In this document: positions 49,080 to 59,277 of the stretch, piece by piece
Layout of the letters: each line of letters starts with the position of its first letter
Position numbering within the stretch: position 1 is the stretch's first letter
Assembly: GCF_021432085.1 (NCBI RefSeq)
Contig: NZ_CP090366.1
Location: 1,116,001-1,180,000, forward strand
DNA from: Stutzerimonas kunmingensis
GTDB taxonomy: Bacteria > Pseudomonadota > Gammaproteobacteria > Pseudomonadales > Pseudomonadaceae
Reading direction: 5' to 3'
Length of the DNA stretch: 64,000 bases
Translations under genes and position numbers: made by a program
The notes under the pieces: model-generated
The model's input: the letters and a program-made list of their open reading frames with translations, nothing else
Database searches by the model: none
What the model was told of the DNA's origin: nothing

Positions 49080-49535
49080 TCAGTCGTCCACTTTGCTGCG
49101 GCTGGCCAGACGTTCCAGTGCAGCGCGAAGCTTAGGGTCGCGGATGCCATCAGCTGCCGCCTGAATGCTGTCGGCGGCGTTGCTCGAAAGCGGTTGCGTA
49201 CGCGCCGGCGTGTGCCTGGGCGGGGGCGGTGGCTGTACCTTGAACTGGATACGCGTCAGGCCCGCGAACTCTTCGAGCACTTCCAGTTGACGTTGCAGAC
49301 GCCGCTGCTGATAGCGCAGCCGTGTCGCCCAGTGGCCGTCGGTGACGATAAGCAGCAGACAACCTTCGCGCCAGGATGCCACGCGGCAGTGTTCGCGTGC
49401 TGCGGGCTGCAACTGGCTCTCCAGCAGCTGTTGCAGACGATCGAGCCGAAGCGCTTCGCCGAACAAAGCTCTGAGCGGCTTCGCTTCGCGCAACAATGAG
49501 GCAGGAGCACGAGCCGGCGACGGGCGAAAGGCCAT
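49080..49535 (-). CDS. dciA: DciA-family (DUF721) protein, putative DnaB helicase loader
   Basis: 151 residues from the ATG at 49535; the open frame runs 55 codons further but without family sequence. The DUF721 core LQQLLESQLQPAAREHCRVASWREGCLLLIVTDGHWATRLRYQ is at the N-terminal half; the C-terminus is low-complexity proline-rich, then helical. DciA loads replicative helicase in bacteria lacking DnaC/DnaI. Divergent from secA, the usual place in Pseudomonas. Confidence 0.85.
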   Translation of the reverse strand: MAFRPSPARAPASLLREAKPLRALFGEALRLDRLQQLLESQLQPAAREHCRVASWREGCLLLIVTDGHWATRLRYQQRRLQRQLEVLEEFAGLTRIQFKVQPPPPPRHTPARTQPLSSNAADSIQAAADGIRDPKLRAALERLASRSKVDD

Positions 49536-49817
49536 GATGGTCCGAGATGCTTGGTAGAAGCGTGAATGGTAGCAGAAGCCGGTTCGGGGAATATCCTGCC
49601 GCCTCCGGCGTTGGCGTGCTGCGCAAATGCCCAGCCTAGAGGGTTTATCGCCTGCCAGCTGCGAATATACAGGTACCCGGTAGCGCGTCCGTTGCGTCAT
49701 GGTGCTGCGCAGTCAGGCACCTTTCCTCACTGCCGTTTCCGAGTAGAATGGCCCCTTTGCACGCAGCCGTGACCTCGCGGACGTGCCTCCATCCCCAGCA
49801 TGGAAGTCTTTGTCGAT

Positions 49818-52556
49818 ATGTTTGCGCCTTTATTGAAGAAACTCTTTGGAAGCAAGAATGAGCGTGAGGTCAAACGCATGCTCAAGGCGGTGCAGTCCGT
49901 CAATGCCCTCGAAGAGCAGATGCTGTCGCTCTCCGACGAGCAACTGCGCAGCAAGACCGAAGAGTTCAAGGCCCGTCTCGAGAAAGGCGAAACCCTCGAT
50001 CAGATCCTCCCCGAAGCATTCGCCGTCTGCCGCGAAGCGGGCAAGCGCGTCATGGGCATGCGCCACTTCGATGTCCAGTTGATCGGTGGCATGACCCTGC
50101 ACGAAGGGCGCATCGCCGAGATGCGTACCGGTGAAGGCAAGACCCTGGTGGCTACCCTGGCCGTTTACCTCAATGCGCTGGCCGGCAAAGGTGTGCACGT
50201 AGTCACGGTCAACGACTACCTGGCGCGACGCGATGCCAACTGGATGCGCCCGCTGTACGAATTCCTTGGCCTCTCGGTCGGCATCGTCACCCCGTTCCAG
50301 CCGCCGGAAGAAAAGCGCGCTGCCTACGCAGCCGACATTACCTATGGCACCAACAACGAGTTCGGCTTCGACTACCTGCGTGACAACATGGCGTTCAGCC
50401 TGCAGGAAAAGAACCAGCGCGAACTCAACTTCGCCGTGATCGACGAAGTCGACTCCATCCTGATCGACGAAGCGCGCACACCGCTGATCATTTCCGGCCA
50501 GGCTGAAGACAGCTCCAAGCTTTACCAGCAGATCAACCTGCTCATTCCACGCCTTACCCAGCACATCGAGGAAGAGGAGGGAGTCGTTACTCAGGAAGGG
50601 CATTTCTCCATCGATGAGAAAACCCGCCAGGTCGAGCTGAACGAACAGGGTCACCAGTATATCGAGGAGCTGCTGACCCAAGCCGGTCTGCTGGCCGAGG
50701 GCGAAAGCCTCTATTCGGCGCATAACCTCGGTTTGCTGACACATGTGTATTCTGGCCTGCGCGCCCACAAGCTGTTCCATCGCAACGTCGAATACATCGT
50801 GCAGAACAACCAGGTGCTGCTGATCGACGAGCACACCGGCCGCACCATGCCGGGCCGTCGTCTTTCCGAAGGCCTGCACCAGGCCATCGAAGCGAAGGAA
50901 GGCCTGCAGATTCAGCCGGAGAGCCAGACCCTGGCTTCGACCACCTTCCAGAACTACTTCCGCCTGTACAAGAAGCTGGCCGGCATGACCGGTACCGCCG
51001 ACACCGAAGCGTTCGAGTTCCAGCAGATCTACAACCTGCCGGTGGTGGTCATCCCGACCAATAGGCCGCTGGCGCGCAAGGACTTCAACGACCTGGTCTA
51101 TCTGACCCAGGAAGAGAAGTTCGCCGCGATCATCTCCGACATCAAGGAGTGCCGGGAGCAGGGCCGTCCGGTGCTGGTCGGTACAGCCACCATCGAGTCC
51201 TCCGAATACGTGTCGCGCCTGCTGGAGGCCGAAGGTTTCGAGCACAAGGTGCTCAACGCCAAGCACCACGACAAGGAAGCCGAGATCATCGCCCAGGCCG
51301 GGCGCCCCGGTGCCGTGACCATCGCCACCAACATGGCCGGCCGTGGTACCGACATCCTGCTGGGCGGCAACTGGGAAGTGGAAGTCGCGGCGCTGGACAA
51401 CCCGACCGAAGAACAGGTCGCGCAGATCAAGGCGGATTGGCAGAAGCGTCACCAGCAGGTCCTCGAAGCGGGCGGCCTGCACGTGATTGCATCCGAGCGT
51501 CATGAATCCCGTCGTATCGACAACCAGTTGCGCGGTCGTGCCGGTCGTCAGGGCGACCCGGGTTCGAGCCGTTTCTATCTGTCGCTGGAAGACAGCCTGA
51601 TGCGCATCTTCGCCTCCGATCGGGTGAAGAACTTCATGAAGGCGCTGGGCATGGAGTCCGGCGAGGCCATCGAGCACCGCATGGTCACCAATGCCATTGA
51701 AAAGGCGCAGCGCAAGGTCGAAGGCCGCAACTTCGACATGCGCAAGCAGCTGCTCGAGTACGACGACGTGGCCAACGAGCAGCGCAAGGTGATCTACCAC
51801 ATGCGCAACAGCCTGCTCGCAGCCGATGAAATCGGCCAGACCATCGCCGAATTCCGCCAGGAAGCGCTGGATGCGGCGATCAGCGCGCACATCCCGCCGC
51901 AGTCGCTGCCTGAACAGTGGGATATCCCGGGCCTGGAGGCGGTGCTCTACAGCGATTTCGGTACGCGTCTGCCGGTCCAGCAGTGGCTCGACGAGGACGA
52001 AAAACTCTACGAGGAAACCCTGCGCGAGCGCATTCTCGAAGCGCTGTTGGCCGCCTACAACGAGAAGGAAGAGCTGGCTGGCGTCGAGGCACTGCGTTCC
52101 TTCGAGAAGCAGATCGTGCTGCGTGTGCTGGATGATCTGTGGAAAGACCACCTGTCGACCATGGACCACCTGCGTCACGGCATCCACCTGCGCGGCTACG
52201 CGCAGAAGAACCCGAAGCAGGAATACAAGCGCGAGTCCTTCACGCTGTTCCAGGACCTGCTCGAATCGATCAAGCGCGACAGCATCCGCGTGCTGTCCCA
52301 TGTGCAGGTTCGTCGAGAAGATCCGGCCGAAGAAGAAGCCCGTCTGCGCCGCGAAGCCGAAGAGCTGGCCAAGCGCATGCAGTTCCAGCATGCCGAGGTG
52401 TCCGCGCTGGATCAGCCGGAGGAGGAGCCTGAGGTCGAAGGTCAGGCCGACGTCGCCGCGGCGCCGGTGCGTACCGAACCGAAGATCGGTCGCAACGAGC
52501 CTTGCCCGTGCGGATCGGGCAAGAAGTACAAGCATTGCCACGGGCAGGTTCAGTAA
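49818..52556 (+). CDS. secA: Preprotein translocase ATPase SecA
   Basis: 912 residues from the ATG at 49818 ([17 protein letters not shown], the normal SecA start). Motifs: Walker [18 protein letters not shown]-type [54 protein letters not shown], and the C-terminal zinc-binding [18 protein letters not shown] that contacts SecB. It drives Sec export. A possible -10 box TAGAAT lies at 49744-49749. Confidence 0.97.
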   Translation: MFAPLLKKLFGSKNEREVKRMLKAVQSVNALEEQMLSLSDEQLRSKTEEFKARLEKGETLDQILPEAFAVCREAGKRVMGMRHFDVQLIGGMTLHEGRIAEMRTGEGKTLVATLAVYLNALAGKGVHVVTVNDYLARRDANWMRPLYEFLGLSVGIVTPFQPPEEKRAAYAADITYGTNNEFGFDYLRDNMAFSLQEKNQRELNFAVIDEVDSILIDEARTPLIISGQAEDSSKLYQQINLLIPRLTQHIEEEEGVVTQEGHFSIDEKTRQVELNEQGHQYIEELLTQAGLLAEGESLYSAHNLGLLTHVYSGLRAHKLFHRNVEYIVQNNQVLLIDEHTGRTMPGRRLSEGLHQAIEAKEGLQIQPESQTLASTTFQNYFRLYKKLAGMTGTADTEAFEFQQIYNLPVVVIPTNRPLARKDFNDLVYLTQEEKFAAIISDIKECREQGRPVLVGTATIESSEYVSRLLEAEGFEHKVLNAKHHDKEAEIIAQAGRPGAVTIATNMAGRGTDILLGGNWEVEVAALDNPTEEQVAQIKADWQKRHQQVLEAGGLHVIASERHESRRIDNQLRGRAGRQGDPGSSRFYLSLEDSLMRIFASDRVKNFMKALGMESGEAIEHRMVTNAIEKAQRKVEGRNFDMRKQLLEYDDVANEQRKVIYHMRNSLLAADEIGQTIAEFRQEALDAAISAHIPPQSLPEQWDIPGLEAVLYSDFGTRLPVQQWLDEDEKLYEETLRERILEALLAAYNEKEELAGVEALRSFEKQIVLRVLDDLWKDHLSTMDHLRHGIHLRGYAQKNPKQEYKRESFTLFQDLLESIKRDSIRVLSHVQVRREDPAEEEARLRREAEELAKRMQFQHAEVSALDQPEEEPEVEGQADVAAAPVRTEPKIGRNEPCPCGSGKKYKHCHGQVQ

Positions 52557-52580
52557 GTCCGACCTCGCCTGATGATTCCG

Positions 52581-52615
52581 CGCCGCGACCGGCTTCTGCC
52601 GCTCGCGGCGTTTTT
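52581..52615 (+). terminator. Rho-independent terminator after secA
   Basis: CGCCGCGA pairs with TCGCGGCG across a 14-base loop and is followed by TTTTTG. Confidence 0.85.
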
Positions 52616-52670
52616 GTCGCAACCCCTTTCTCGGCCTGTTGGCCATCCATTGTTCTGAAGGAGCGCATCC

Positions 52671-53888
52671 ATGGCTGTCGGTCTTGGTCCTTTACCTACT
52701 CTGCACCCGGTACCCGGTTTCGAACTCGGCATCGCTTCGGCCGGCATCAAGCGACCAGGGCGTAAGGACGTAGTGATCATGCGCTGTGCCGAGGGCTCCC
52801 GTGTCGCCGGCGTGACCACCACCAACGCCTTCTGCGCTGCCCCCGTGCTCGTCACCCGCGAACGCATGCACGGCCCGGTGCGTTACCTGCTGACCAACAC
52901 CGGTAACGCCAATGCCGGAACCGGCCCGCAAGGTCTTGCCGACGCCCGTCACACCTGTGCGGCCCTCGCGGCCATCACCGGAATCGACGAGACGGCCGTG
53001 CTGCCTTTCTCGACTGGCGTGATCGGTGAGCCGCTGCCGGTACAGAAGATCGAGTCGGCATTGCAGGCTGCACTCGACGATCTGTCGCCGGACCACTGGG
53101 CCGAGGCCGCGACCGGCATCATGACCACCGATACGCTGCCCAAGGGCGCCAGCCGTCAGTTCCAGCACGATGGCGTGACGGTGACCGTCACCGGCATCAG
53201 CAAGGGTGCCGGCATGATCCGGCCGAACATGGCGACCATGCTTGGCTATATCGCCACCGATGCCAAGGTGGCCGGCAGCGTATTGCAGAATCTGGTGCGC
53301 GATGCGGCGAACAAGTCGTTCAACCGCATCACCATCGACGGTGATACCTCCACCAACGATTGCTGCATGCTGATCGCCACCGGCCAGGCGGCTCTGCCGG
53401 AGATCACCTCCGCCTCCGGCGAGTTGTTCGGCAAGCTCAGGCAGGCGGTGCTGGAAGTCTTCATGGAAGTGGCTCAGGCCATCGTTCGCGATGGCGAAGG
53501 CGCGACCAAGTTCGTCACGGTGCAGGTCAACGGTGGCGGCAATCATCAGGAGTGCCTGGACGTCGCCTATGCCGTCGCGCATTCGCCGCTGATCAAGACC
53601 GCGCTGTTCGCCTCCGACCCGAACTGGGGCCGCATCCTCGCTGCGGTCGGCTACGCCGGCGTGCCAGACCTGGATGTGAGCAAGATCGATGTGTTCCTCG
53701 GCGAGGTCTGCATCGCCAGCCAGGGCGGGCGCTCGCCCAGCTACACGGAAGAGCAGGGCGCGGCGGTAATGGCCCGCGAGGAAATCACCATCCGTATCGA
53801 ACTCGGACGTGGAGATTGCAGCGAGACCATCTGGACCACCGACCTGTCCCACGAGTACGTGAAGATCAACGCCGAATACCGAACCTGA
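52671..53888 (+). CDS. argJ: Bifunctional ornithine acetyltransferase / N-acetylglutamate synthase
   Basis: 405 residues. The self-cleavage site is [20 protein letters not shown] with nucleophile T189 at the start of the beta chain. [14 protein letters not shown] forms the oxyanion region; DGDTSTNDC and [16 protein letters not shown] follow. Transfers acetyl from acetylornithine to glutamate in arginine synthesis. Downstream of secA as in other pseudomonads. Confidence 0.95.
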   Translation: MAVGLGPLPTLHPVPGFELGIASAGIKRPGRKDVVIMRCAEGSRVAGVTTTNAFCAAPVLVTRERMHGPVRYLLTNTGNANAGTGPQGLADARHTCAALAAITGIDETAVLPFSTGVIGEPLPVQKIESALQAALDDLSPDHWAEAATGIMTTDTLPKGASRQFQHDGVTVTVTGISKGAGMIRPNMATMLGYIATDAKVAGSVLQNLVRDAANKSFNRITIDGDTSTNDCCMLIATGQAALPEITSASGELFGKLRQAVLEVFMEVAQAIVRDGEGATKFVTVQVNGGGNHQECLDVAYAVAHSPLIKTALFASDPNWGRILAAVGYAGVPDLDVSKIDVFLGEVCIASQGGRSPSYTEEQGAAVMAREEITIRIELGRGDCSETIWTTDLSHEYVKINAEYRT

Positions 53889-53907
53889 TCGAATCCTGCC
53901 CTTAGCT

Positions 53908-53943
53908 ATTCCCGTTGTGCATGGCCCCATGTGCAACGGGAAT
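53908..53943 (+). terminator. Stem-loop after argJ
   Basis: ATTCCCGTTG-TGCAT...ATG-TGCAACGGGAAT, an arm of about 15 bases 20 bases beyond the stop. The following TGCCATTTGC has only a weak T tract. Confidence 0.6.
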
Positions 53944-54011
53944 TGCCATTTGCGCTTGCCGCGCTTTAACGTCCGCTGACTCTTCCGAAGGCAACTCGAG
54001 GTGCATCGGTC

Positions 54012-54644
54012 ATGGCTCTGCAACTGGTAGTCGGCGACAAGAACTATTCATCCTGGTCGCTTCGCGCCGCGCTGGCAGTGGAACTGTCCGGCGCTGCGTG
54101 CGAACAGGTTCCGGTCTCACTCTATCGGCCGGACAGCCGAGCCCGGCTGCTGGCTTACTCGCCCACCGGCAAGGTGCCGGTGCTTCTGACCGAGGACGGC
54201 CCGGTGTGGGATTCGCTGGCAATCGCCGAATACCTGGCAGAGCAGTTCCCTGATGCAAACCTGTGGCCGCGTGAGCGCTATGCGCGCGCATTGGCGCGAA
54301 GTATCTGCGCGGAGATGCACAGCGGCTTTCAGGCACTGCGCAGCCATCTGCCGATGGATATGGCGCGCGGCCAGGCCTTGCCCGAGCTTCCCGATGCAGT
54401 GCAGGCAGACATCGAGCGAATCTGCGCCATCTGGAGCGGTTGCCGCGAGCGCTTTGGCCGGAGTGGTGATTATCTGTTTGGCCAGCCAAGCATTGCCGAC
54501 GCCTTCTATGCGCCGGTGGCTTCGCGCCTGCGCAGTTATCAGGTGGCCTTGCCAGCTGCCGCAGCAAGCTACGTCGAGACGATCCATCAGTGGCCGGCTT
54601 TTCAGCGCTGGCATCGGAGTGCCCTGCAGGAAGTGCGAAAGTGA
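54012..54644 (+). CDS. Glutathione S-transferase family protein
   Basis: 210 residues. The N-terminal thioredoxin-like domain holds NYSSWSLRAALAVELSG with the serine expected to contact glutathione, and TGKVPVLLTEDGPVWDSLAIAEYLAE. The helical C-terminal domain has YLFGQPSIADAFYAPVASRL. Substrate unknown. The stop overlaps the next gene's GTG start (GTGA). Confidence 0.9.
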   Translation: MALQLVVGDKNYSSWSLRAALAVELSGAACEQVPVSLYRPDSRARLLAYSPTGKVPVLLTEDGPVWDSLAIAEYLAEQFPDANLWPRERYARALARSICAEMHSGFQALRSHLPMDMARGQALPELPDAVQADIERICAIWSGCRERFGRSGDYLFGQPSIADAFYAPVASRLRSYQVALPAAAASYVETIHQWPAFQRWHRSALQEVRK

Positions 54645-55582
54645 AACGAATCCATGTCGCCGCAGCCGTCATTCGTGGTGCCGACGGGCGCGTACTGATC
54701 GCCAAGCGCCCGCTCGACAAGCATCAGGGTGGGTTGTGGGAGTTTCCCGGCGGCAAGGTCGAGGCTGGTGAGCGCGTCGAGGCGGCGCTGGCGCGCGAGT
54801 TGCTGGAGGAGCTGGGCGTCGTCGTTACCGCGGCGCAGCCGCTGATCCAGGTGCGCCACGATTATCCGGACAAGCAGGTACTGCTCGATGTCTGGGAGGT
54901 GCACGCGTTTACCGGTGAACCCCACGGTGCGGAGGGCCAGCCGCTGATGTGGGTGACGGCGGATCAACTGACGAACTACAGCTTCCCGGCTGCGAACCAG
55001 CCGATCGTGGCGGCTGCGCGGCTGCCGCACCGTTATCTGATAACGCCGGATGGCCTCGCCCCGCAACGGTTGCTCGATGGACTCGCGCAAGCGCTGGATG
55101 ACGGCATACGGCTGATCCAGCTGCGTGTGCCGTCGCTACCGCCTGCCGACTACCGTGCGTTGGCAGAGCGGGCGCTGGCCTTGTGCGAGGGGCGGGCTCA
55201 GCTGATGCTCAAGGGCCCGCTACAGTGGGCATGCGATTATCCCGAGGCTGGCTGGCATCTGACCGCCAGGCAGCTGCGTGAGCATGCGGGGCGGGAACGA
55301 CCGATCGCGGCGAACCGCTGGTTGGCGGCGTCCTGTCACGATGCCGAGGAGCTGGCGCTGGCTGCTGCATTGGGAGTAGATTTCGTCACGTTGTCGCCAG
55401 TGCTGGCGACCGCCAGCCATCCGGATGCCTCACCGTTGGGCTGGGCGCAGGTCGCGGATTTGCTGCTAGGCTTCGACCGACCGGCCTACCTGCTGGGCGG
55501 ACTTCAGGCGTCCGACCTGTCCCCGGCACGCCAGGCAGGTGCGCAGGGTGTCGCTGCGATTCGAGCGTTCTGGCCGGATTGA
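54641..55582 (+). CDS. Nudix hydrolase (MutT) fused to a ThiE-like domain
   Basis: 313 residues from the GTG at 54641. Residues 1-130 are MutT-like with a complete Nudix box (GGKVEAGERVEAALARELLEELG), so 8-oxo-dGTP sanitation is likely. Residues about 135-313 resemble thiamine phosphate synthase: YLITPD, VDFVTLSPVLATASHP and LLGGL remain. The ThiE lysine expected after QLR is missing (IQLRVPSLP), so the second half is probably not an active synthase. This fusion is known in Pseudomonas (PA4400-type). Translation is coupled to the GST gene. Confidence 0.9.
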   Translation: MKRIHVAAAVIRGADGRVLIAKRPLDKHQGGLWEFPGGKVEAGERVEAALARELLEELGVVVTAAQPLIQVRHDYPDKQVLLDVWEVHAFTGEPHGAEGQPLMWVTADQLTNYSFPAANQPIVAAARLPHRYLITPDGLAPQRLLDGLAQALDDGIRLIQLRVPSLPPADYRALAERALALCEGRAQLMLKGPLQWACDYPEAGWHLTARQLREHAGRERPIAANRWLAASCHDAEELALAAALGVDFVTLSPVLATASHPDASPLGWAQVADLLLGFDRPAYLLGGLQASDLSPARQAGAQGVAAIRAFWPD

Positions 55583-55642
55583 ACGGCTGGCGCTGATGCA
55601 GGTCACTGGCGATGCTGCTGTAAACTGATAAATGTGTCTTCG

Positions 55643-55679
55643 ATAGATTAAAGCAATCGCGGTCATTCCCTTAATCAAT
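55643..55679 (+). promoter_or_regulatory. OxyR binding site upstream of ahpC
   Basis: Four tetramers spaced by 7 bases fit the OxyR pattern: ATAG (55643), CAAT (55654), ATTC (55665), CAAT (55676). The first pair also keeps the inner T and A (ATAGaTtaaAgCAAT). It lies 72 bases before the start, next to a possible -10 box TATGCT (55686-55691), the right place for activation. Confidence 0.75.
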
Positions 55680-55750
55680 TAACGGTATGCTGCTGGCTGC
55701 GTTATCGTAGGCCCCGTCAAAGTTTCTGAACCCCCTAAAGGAGTTAGCAG

Positions 55751-56314
55751 ATGTCGCTGATCAACACTCAAGTTCAACCCTTCAAAGTCAATGCCTTCCA
55801 CAATGGCAAGTTCATCGAAGTCACCGAAGAATCCCTGAAGGGCAAGTGGTCCGTGCTGATCTTCATGCCGGCTGCCTTCACCTTCAACTGCCCGACTGAA
55901 ATCGAAGACGCTGCCAACAGCTACGCCGAATTCCAGAAGGCCGGTACCGAAGTTTACATCGTCACCACCGACACCCACTTCTCGCACAAGGTCTGGCACG
56001 AGACTTCCCCTGCCGTTGGCAAGGCGCAGTTCCCGCTGATCGGTGACCCGACTCACCAGCTGACCCGCGCTTTCGGTGTGCACATCGAAGAAGAAGGTCT
56101 GGCCCTGCGTGGCACCTTCCTGATCAACCCGGAAGGCGTGATCAAGACCGTCGAAATCCACTCCAACGAGATCGCTCGTGACGTGTCGGAAACCCTGCGC
56201 AAGCTGAAAGCTGCTCAGTACACCGCCGCTCACCCGGGTGAAGTTTGCCCGGCCAAGTGGAAAGAAGGCGAGAAGACCCTGGCTCCTTCGCTGGACCTGG
56301 TCGGCAAGATCTAA
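55751..56314 (+). CDS. ahpC: Alkyl hydroperoxide reductase subunit C (peroxiredoxin)
   Basis: 187 residues, preceded by AAAGGAG. Peroxidatic cysteine C47 in AFTFNCPTE; resolving cysteine in GEVCPAKW near residue 166. A typical 2-Cys peroxiredoxin that reduces organic peroxides and H2O2 and is recycled by AhpF encoded just downstream. An OxyR-type site lies upstream. Confidence 0.96.
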   Translation: MSLINTQVQPFKVNAFHNGKFIEVTEESLKGKWSVLIFMPAAFTFNCPTEIEDAANSYAEFQKAGTEVYIVTTDTHFSHKVWHETSPAVGKAQFPLIGDPTHQLTRAFGVHIEEEGLALRGTFLINPEGVIKTVEIHSNEIARDVSETLRKLKAAQYTAAHPGEVCPAKWKEGEKTLAPSLDLVGKI

Positions 56315-56370
56315 GGCTTCGCCTATCTGCCCTGCGTGCTGGAGGGCTTTTCAAAGCCCTCTGGCAACCC

Positions 56371-56405
56371 AACGCCTGGACGCGAACCGTCCGGGCGTTT
56401 TATTT
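56371..56405 (+). terminator. Terminator or attenuator between ahpC and ahpF
   Basis: AACGCCtGGACG-cgaac-CGTCCgGGCGTT followed by TTATTT. A second hairpin, GAGGGCTTTTCAAAGCCCTC, precedes it (56342-56361). It probably makes ahpC more abundant than ahpF. Confidence 0.75.
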
Positions 56406-56434
56406 CCTGAATTCCGTACGGGGTACCGCTGCTC

Positions 56435-57997
56435 ATGTTGGACACCAATCTCAAGACCCAGTTGAAAGCCTACCTGGAGAAGGTCACCCAGCCCTTCGAG
56501 ATCGTCGCGTCCCTCGATGACGGCGAGAAATCCCGGGAAATGCTGAGCCTGCTGCAGGACATCGCCGGCCTCAGCGACAAGATCACCCTGAAGACCGATG
56601 GCAACGATGCACGCAGGCCGTCGTTCTCGCTCAACCGCATCGGCGGCAACATCAGCCTGCGCTTCGCCGGCATCCCCATGGGCCACGAATTCACCTCGCT
56701 GGTGCTGGCCCTGCTGCAGGTCGGCGGCCACCCGTCGAAGACGGCGCCGGAGGTGATCGAGCAGATCAAGGCGCTGGATGGCGACTACAGCTTCGAAACC
56801 TACTTCTCGCTGTCCTGCCAGAACTGCCCTGACGTGGTTCAGGCGCTGAACCTGATGGCCGTGCTCAACCCGAACATCAAGCACGTCGCCATCGACGGCG
56901 CGCTGTTCCAGGACGAAGTCGAAGCCCGTCAGATCATGTCGGTGCCGAGCATCTACCTCAACGGCGAACTGTTTACCCAGGGCCGCATGAGCGAGGAAGA
57001 GATTCTTGCCAAGCTCGACACCGGCTCCAGCGCCCGTGACGCCGAGAAGCTCAAGGCCAAGGATGCCTTCGACGTGCTGGTGGTCGGCGGTGGCCCGGCA
57101 GGCGCCGCAGCGGCCATCTACGCGGCGCGCAAGGGCATCCGCACCGGTGTCGCCGCCGAGCGCTTCGGCGGCCAGGTGCTCGACACCATGGCCATCGAGA
57201 ACTTCATCTCGGTGAAGGAAACCGAAGGCCCGAAACTGGCCCGCGCGCTGGAAGAGCACGTGCGCGAGTACGACGTCGACATCATGAACCTGCAGCGCGC
57301 CAGCCAGCTGATCCCGGCCGGCGACGACGGCCTGCACCGCGTGCAGTTCGAGAACGGCGGCGAGCTCAAGGCCAAGACCCTGATCCTCGCCACCGGCTCG
57401 CGCTGGCGCGAAATGAACGTGCCCGGCGAGCAGGAATACCGCGGCCGTGGCGTCGCCTACTGCCCGCACTGTGACGGCCCGCTGTTCAAGGGCAAGCGCG
57501 TGGCGGTGATTGGCGGCGGCAACTCCGGTGTCGAAGCGGCCATCGACCTGGCCGGCATCGTCGCTCATGTGACCCTGCTCGAGTTCGGCGAGGAACTGCG
57601 TGCCGACGCCGTGCTGCAGCGCAAGCTCAACAGCCTGTCCAACGTTCGCGTGCTGAAGATGGCGCAGACCACCGAGGTCAAGGGTGACGGCCAGAAGGTC
57701 ACCGGCCTGGTCTACAAGGACCGCACTAACGACGAGCTGCACAACGTCGAGCTGGAAGGCATCTTCGTGCAGATCGGCCTGCTGCCCAACAGCGAGTGGC
57801 TCAAGGGCGCCCTGGAGCTGTCGCGCTTCGGCGAGATCATCGTCGACGCCAAGGGCCAGACCAGCATTCCCGGTGTGTTTGCTGCCGGCGACGTGACCAC
57901 GGTGCCGTACAAGCAGATCGTGATCGCCGTCGGTGAAGGGGCCAAGGCCTCGCTGAGCGCCTTCGATCACCTGATCCGGTCGTCGGCGCCGGCCTGA
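56435..57997 (+). CDS. ahpF: Alkyl hydroperoxide reductase subunit F
   Basis: 520 residues. N-terminal tandem thioredoxin folds with CQNC (in [12 protein letters not shown]); FAD loop [21 protein letters not shown] (around 212); redox CPHC in [14 protein letters not shown] loop [19 protein letters not shown]-terminal [16 protein letters not shown]. It passes electrons from NADH to AhpC. Terminator downstream. Confidence 0.96.
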   Translation: MLDTNLKTQLKAYLEKVTQPFEIVASLDDGEKSREMLSLLQDIAGLSDKITLKTDGNDARRPSFSLNRIGGNISLRFAGIPMGHEFTSLVLALLQVGGHPSKTAPEVIEQIKALDGDYSFETYFSLSCQNCPDVVQALNLMAVLNPNIKHVAIDGALFQDEVEARQIMSVPSIYLNGELFTQGRMSEEEILAKLDTGSSARDAEKLKAKDAFDVLVVGGGPAGAAAAIYAARKGIRTGVAAERFGGQVLDTMAIENFISVKETEGPKLARALEEHVREYDVDIMNLQRASQLIPAGDDGLHRVQFENGGELKAKTLILATGSRWREMNVPGEQEYRGRGVAYCPHCDGPLFKGKRVAVIGGGNSGVEAAIDLAGIVAHVTLLEFGEELRADAVLQRKLNSLSNVRVLKMAQTTEVKGDGQKVTGLVYKDRTNDELHNVELEGIFVQIGLLPNSEWLKGALELSRFGEIIVDAKGQTSIPGVFAAGDVTTVPYKQIVIAVGEGAKASLSAFDHLIRSSAPA

Positions 57998-58013
57998 ATC
58001 GACGCGCAAAAAG

Positions 58014-58046
58014 AAGGGGAGCAGCCACGAGGTTGCTCCCCTTTTT
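58014..58046 (+). terminator. Rho-independent terminator after ahpF
   Basis: AAGGGGAGCA pairs with TGCTCCCCTT over a 10-base loop, followed by TTT. Confidence 0.9.
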
Positions 58047-58131
58047 CATTTCTGGCGCTCGGCGGGACGCTCAGTCAGAAGCGAACGCCTGCCGGCGCGC
58101 CGGGTCTCAGGACGTACATGCCGAGCAGTCC

Positions 58132-59277
58132 ATGGAGCTGTCCACAACGATGATGAATGCGCAAACGCTGCAGAGCTCACGCCGGGTCGTGCTGACCTAT
58201 GCCAACCGACCACGCGAGCCGCAGCACGAGAAGGTCGTCCACGCGGCCTTGGCCGAACGCCTGGCGACCTTGCTGGGGACGAGTTACGGCGGTGAGTACG
58301 ACCCGCAGCGGCGCTATGACGCCCACCCCTACCTCGTTCCGTCGGGCACGGTGGTCGGACTGCGTGAAGCGCAGGCGTTGGGCCTGAATGAGGAAGGCGA
58401 TCTGTTTGGTGGCGTCGTGCCGCAGGCCTTCGTTGAAACCAAGGCGATCACTCACCCGCTGGTGCGTCCGGATGCGGTCGCGCCGGTTGGCTGGTCGCGG
58501 GACTTCAGTACCCAGGTCAAGGGCAGCGTGCTGGCCGGCTACAGCGCCTTCAGCATCGAGGATGCGCGTGACGCCGGGCGGCGCCTTTTGCACGAAGGGC
58601 CGGTGCGGATCAAGCCGGTACGCGCCACGGGTGGCCGCGGGCAGCTGCGCGTCGATGATGCCGATACCCTCGATGAGGCCTTGTTTGCGCTCGATGAAAA
58701 GGAGCTGGCCCAGTACGGCCTGGTTCTGGAGGCGCATCTGGATCGCGTCATCACCTTCAGTGTCGGCCAGGTACGTGTCGGGGGCCGTCTGGCCAGTTAC
58801 TACGGTACGCAGCGCCTGACTCGGGACAACGCGGGCAACGAGGTGTATGGCGGCTCGGATCTGGTGGTCGTCGATGGCGACTTCGAGGCGCTGATGGCCC
58901 TTGATCTGCCGGAGACGACACGTCTGGCCGTGCGCCAGGCGCAGGTCTACGACGAGGCAGCATCGGCCTGTTATCGGCATTTCTTCGCCTCGCGACGCAA
59001 CTACGACATCGCTCAGGGCGTCGATGGCCGGGGCCGGTCACGTTCCGGCGTGCTCGAGCAATCCTGGCGTATCGGCGGTGCCAGCAGCGCTGAAGTGGCG
59101 GCCCTGGAAGTCTTCAGGCAAGGCACTTCGGCGCGCGCGGTGAAGGCGTCTTCGCTGGAGTTCTATGGGCGCGAGCAGGGCGTGCCGGCCGGTGCGCAAC
59201 TTCTGTATCGGGACGAGGACGCCGATGTGGGTTTCATCACCAAGTGTGTAACGGTGGAGGACTATGGCGACGCATAG
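58132..59277 (+). CDS. DUF3182 family protein, ATP-grasp-like
   Basis: About 381 residues if started at 58132 (GAGCAG upstream); ATGs at 58150/58153 are equally possible, with GGAG 12 bases ahead. The centre reads like an ATP-grasp ligase: VRIKPVRATGGRGQ as the lysine/glycine-rich loop (about 165-180) and YGLVLEAHLDRVITFSVGQV. RSGVLEQSWRIGGASSAEVAAL lies near the C-terminus. No signal peptide. It overlaps the next gene by 14 bases, so the two products likely act together. Reaction unknown. Confidence 0.75.
   Translation: MELSTTMMNAQTLQSSRRVVLTYANRPREPQHEKVVHAALAERLATLLGTSYGGEYDPQRRYDAHPYLVPSGTVVGLREAQALGLNEEGDLFGGVVPQAFVETKAITHPLVRPDAVAPVGWSRDFSTQVKGSVLAGYSAFSIEDARDAGRRLLHEGPVRIKPVRATGGRGQLRVDDADTLDEALFALDEKELAQYGLVLEAHLDRVITFSVGQVRVGGRLASYYGTQRLTRDNAGNEVYGGSDLVVVDGDFEALMALDLPETTRLAVRQAQVYDEAASACYRHFFASRRNYDIAQGVDGRGRSRSGVLEQSWRIGGASSAEVAALEVFRQGTSARAVKASSLEFYGREQGVPAGAQLLYRDEDADVGFITKCVTVEDYGDA

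Noticed and set aside
49830-52646. Long open frame on the minus strand over secA
   Set aside because: Complementary-strand shadow of secA; composition is that of a mirrored GC-rich gene.
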